From Chitinivibrionales bacterium (lineage in GTDB: Bacteria > Fibrobacterota > Chitinivibrionia > Chitinivibrionales > JANQEN01), in contig JAUVGS010000158.1 of the NCBI GenBank assembly GCA_030593665.1, positions 1 to 5,733 on the forward strand: a stretch of DNA of 5,733 nt, given 5' to 3'. The notes under the pieces are model-generated. The model was not told the origin of the DNA, did no database searches, and saw nothing but the letters and a program-made list of their open reading frames with translations. The position numbers and the translations under genes are program-made. Positions within the stretch are counted from its first letter, which is position 1. Every line of letters starts with the position of its first letter. Below are positions 5,617-5,733 of this stretch, in pieces.

Positions 5617-5733
5617 TCATTTTGTCGCAAATTCATATTTCAGGGTCAAATTAGTACCGGGAAATTTTGTTTCAGAATCGTTTAGAATTTGAATTATTTC
5701 CTTTAGTGCCTCATTTTCTCGTGGCGTACTCAT
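5617..5733 (-). CDS. Short open frame at the right edge, probable C-terminal end of a larger gene
   Basis: The frame runs from the window edge, where the last three bases read ATG on the minus strand, to TGA at 5619-5617: 38 codons. The peptide includes ENEALKEIIQILNDSETKFP and then GTNLTLKYEFATK. It has a balanced composition with an amphipathic helix-like start, more protein-like than the surrounding frames. The ATG may be internal to a gene continuing beyond 5733. The '.ETKFPGTNL.L.YE' tail reminds me of ends of some DDE transposases, a recollection that I could not check. Supporting this, ATTGCAAAA, matching the MITE terminal-repeat core, lies about 25 bases beyond the stop, where an insertion-sequence end would be expected. 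It could also be a small independent protein or a chance frame. Confidence 0.4.
   Translation of the reverse strand: MSTPRENEALKEIIQILNDSETKFPGTNLTLKYEFATK

Noticed and set aside
5261..5620. 119-codon minus-strand open frame whose ATG overlaps the preceding TGA (ATGA)
   Set aside because: The ATGA overlap resembles translational coupling, but the peptide is Cys/Phe/Ile-rich, runs through a terminator-like hairpin and poly-T tract, and has no family-like sequence. Chance is the simpler explanation.

Overview
The window looks like a chromosomal segment from a bacterium of the Fibrobacterota/Bacteroidota (FCB) group. The basis is that all three substantial proteins end in a C-terminal domain resembling the type IX secretion system (T9SS) type A sorting signal: a beta-sandwich of about 75 residues with a 'D..G+' strand, a 'SG.Y.V' strand and a basic final strand. 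The other domains (DNRLRE beta-sandwich, fibronectin type III, gingipain-like C25 protease) are also typical extracellular cargo of such bacteria. A Fibrobacterota (Chitinivibrionia-like) source is my preferred guess, but the sequence does not prove it.

Layout. Positions 2-889 (+) hold the 3' part of a DNRLRE-domain secreted protein. Its reading frame is continuous except for one in-frame TGA at 167-169. Positions 890-1144 are a convergent intergenic gap with a 61-nt palindromic REP-like element (1060-1120) that could serve as a bidirectional terminator. Positions 1145-1807 (-) encode a 220-residue secreted protein with a signal peptide, a fibronectin type III-like domain and a T9SS-like tail. 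Positions 1808-2652 are a long, AT-rich divergent intergenic region without a convincing gene. It carries two tandem direct repeats, two short palindromes and, at 2508-2604, a MITE-like element with perfect terminal inverted repeats and a 4-bp CGTG target duplication. Positions 2653-5013 (+) encode a complete 786-residue gingipain-like (peptidase family C25) cysteine protease with signal peptide, propeptide, catalytic domain, Ig-like domain and T9SS sorting domain. Positions 5014-5616 hold no convincing gene, but contain several hairpins, one of them terminator-like. The last 117 bases (5617-5733, -) are an open frame of 38 codons running to the window edge, perhaps the tail of a larger gene such as a transposase.

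How the genes fit together. The three proteins are separate transcription units (convergent, then divergent) rather than an operon. They share a predicted destination: across the inner membrane by the Sec pathway, across the outer membrane by T9SS, then surface attachment or release. The protease could process proteins or peptides outside the cell. The DNRLRE and fibronectin modules suggest binding or structural roles. No T9SS machinery gene, immunity system, CRISPR array, tRNA or rRNA is visible. I do not see a clearly new multi-gene system. The most noteworthy items are the interrupted DNRLRE gene, the MITE just upstream of the protease, and the possible related insertion-sequence end at the right edge.
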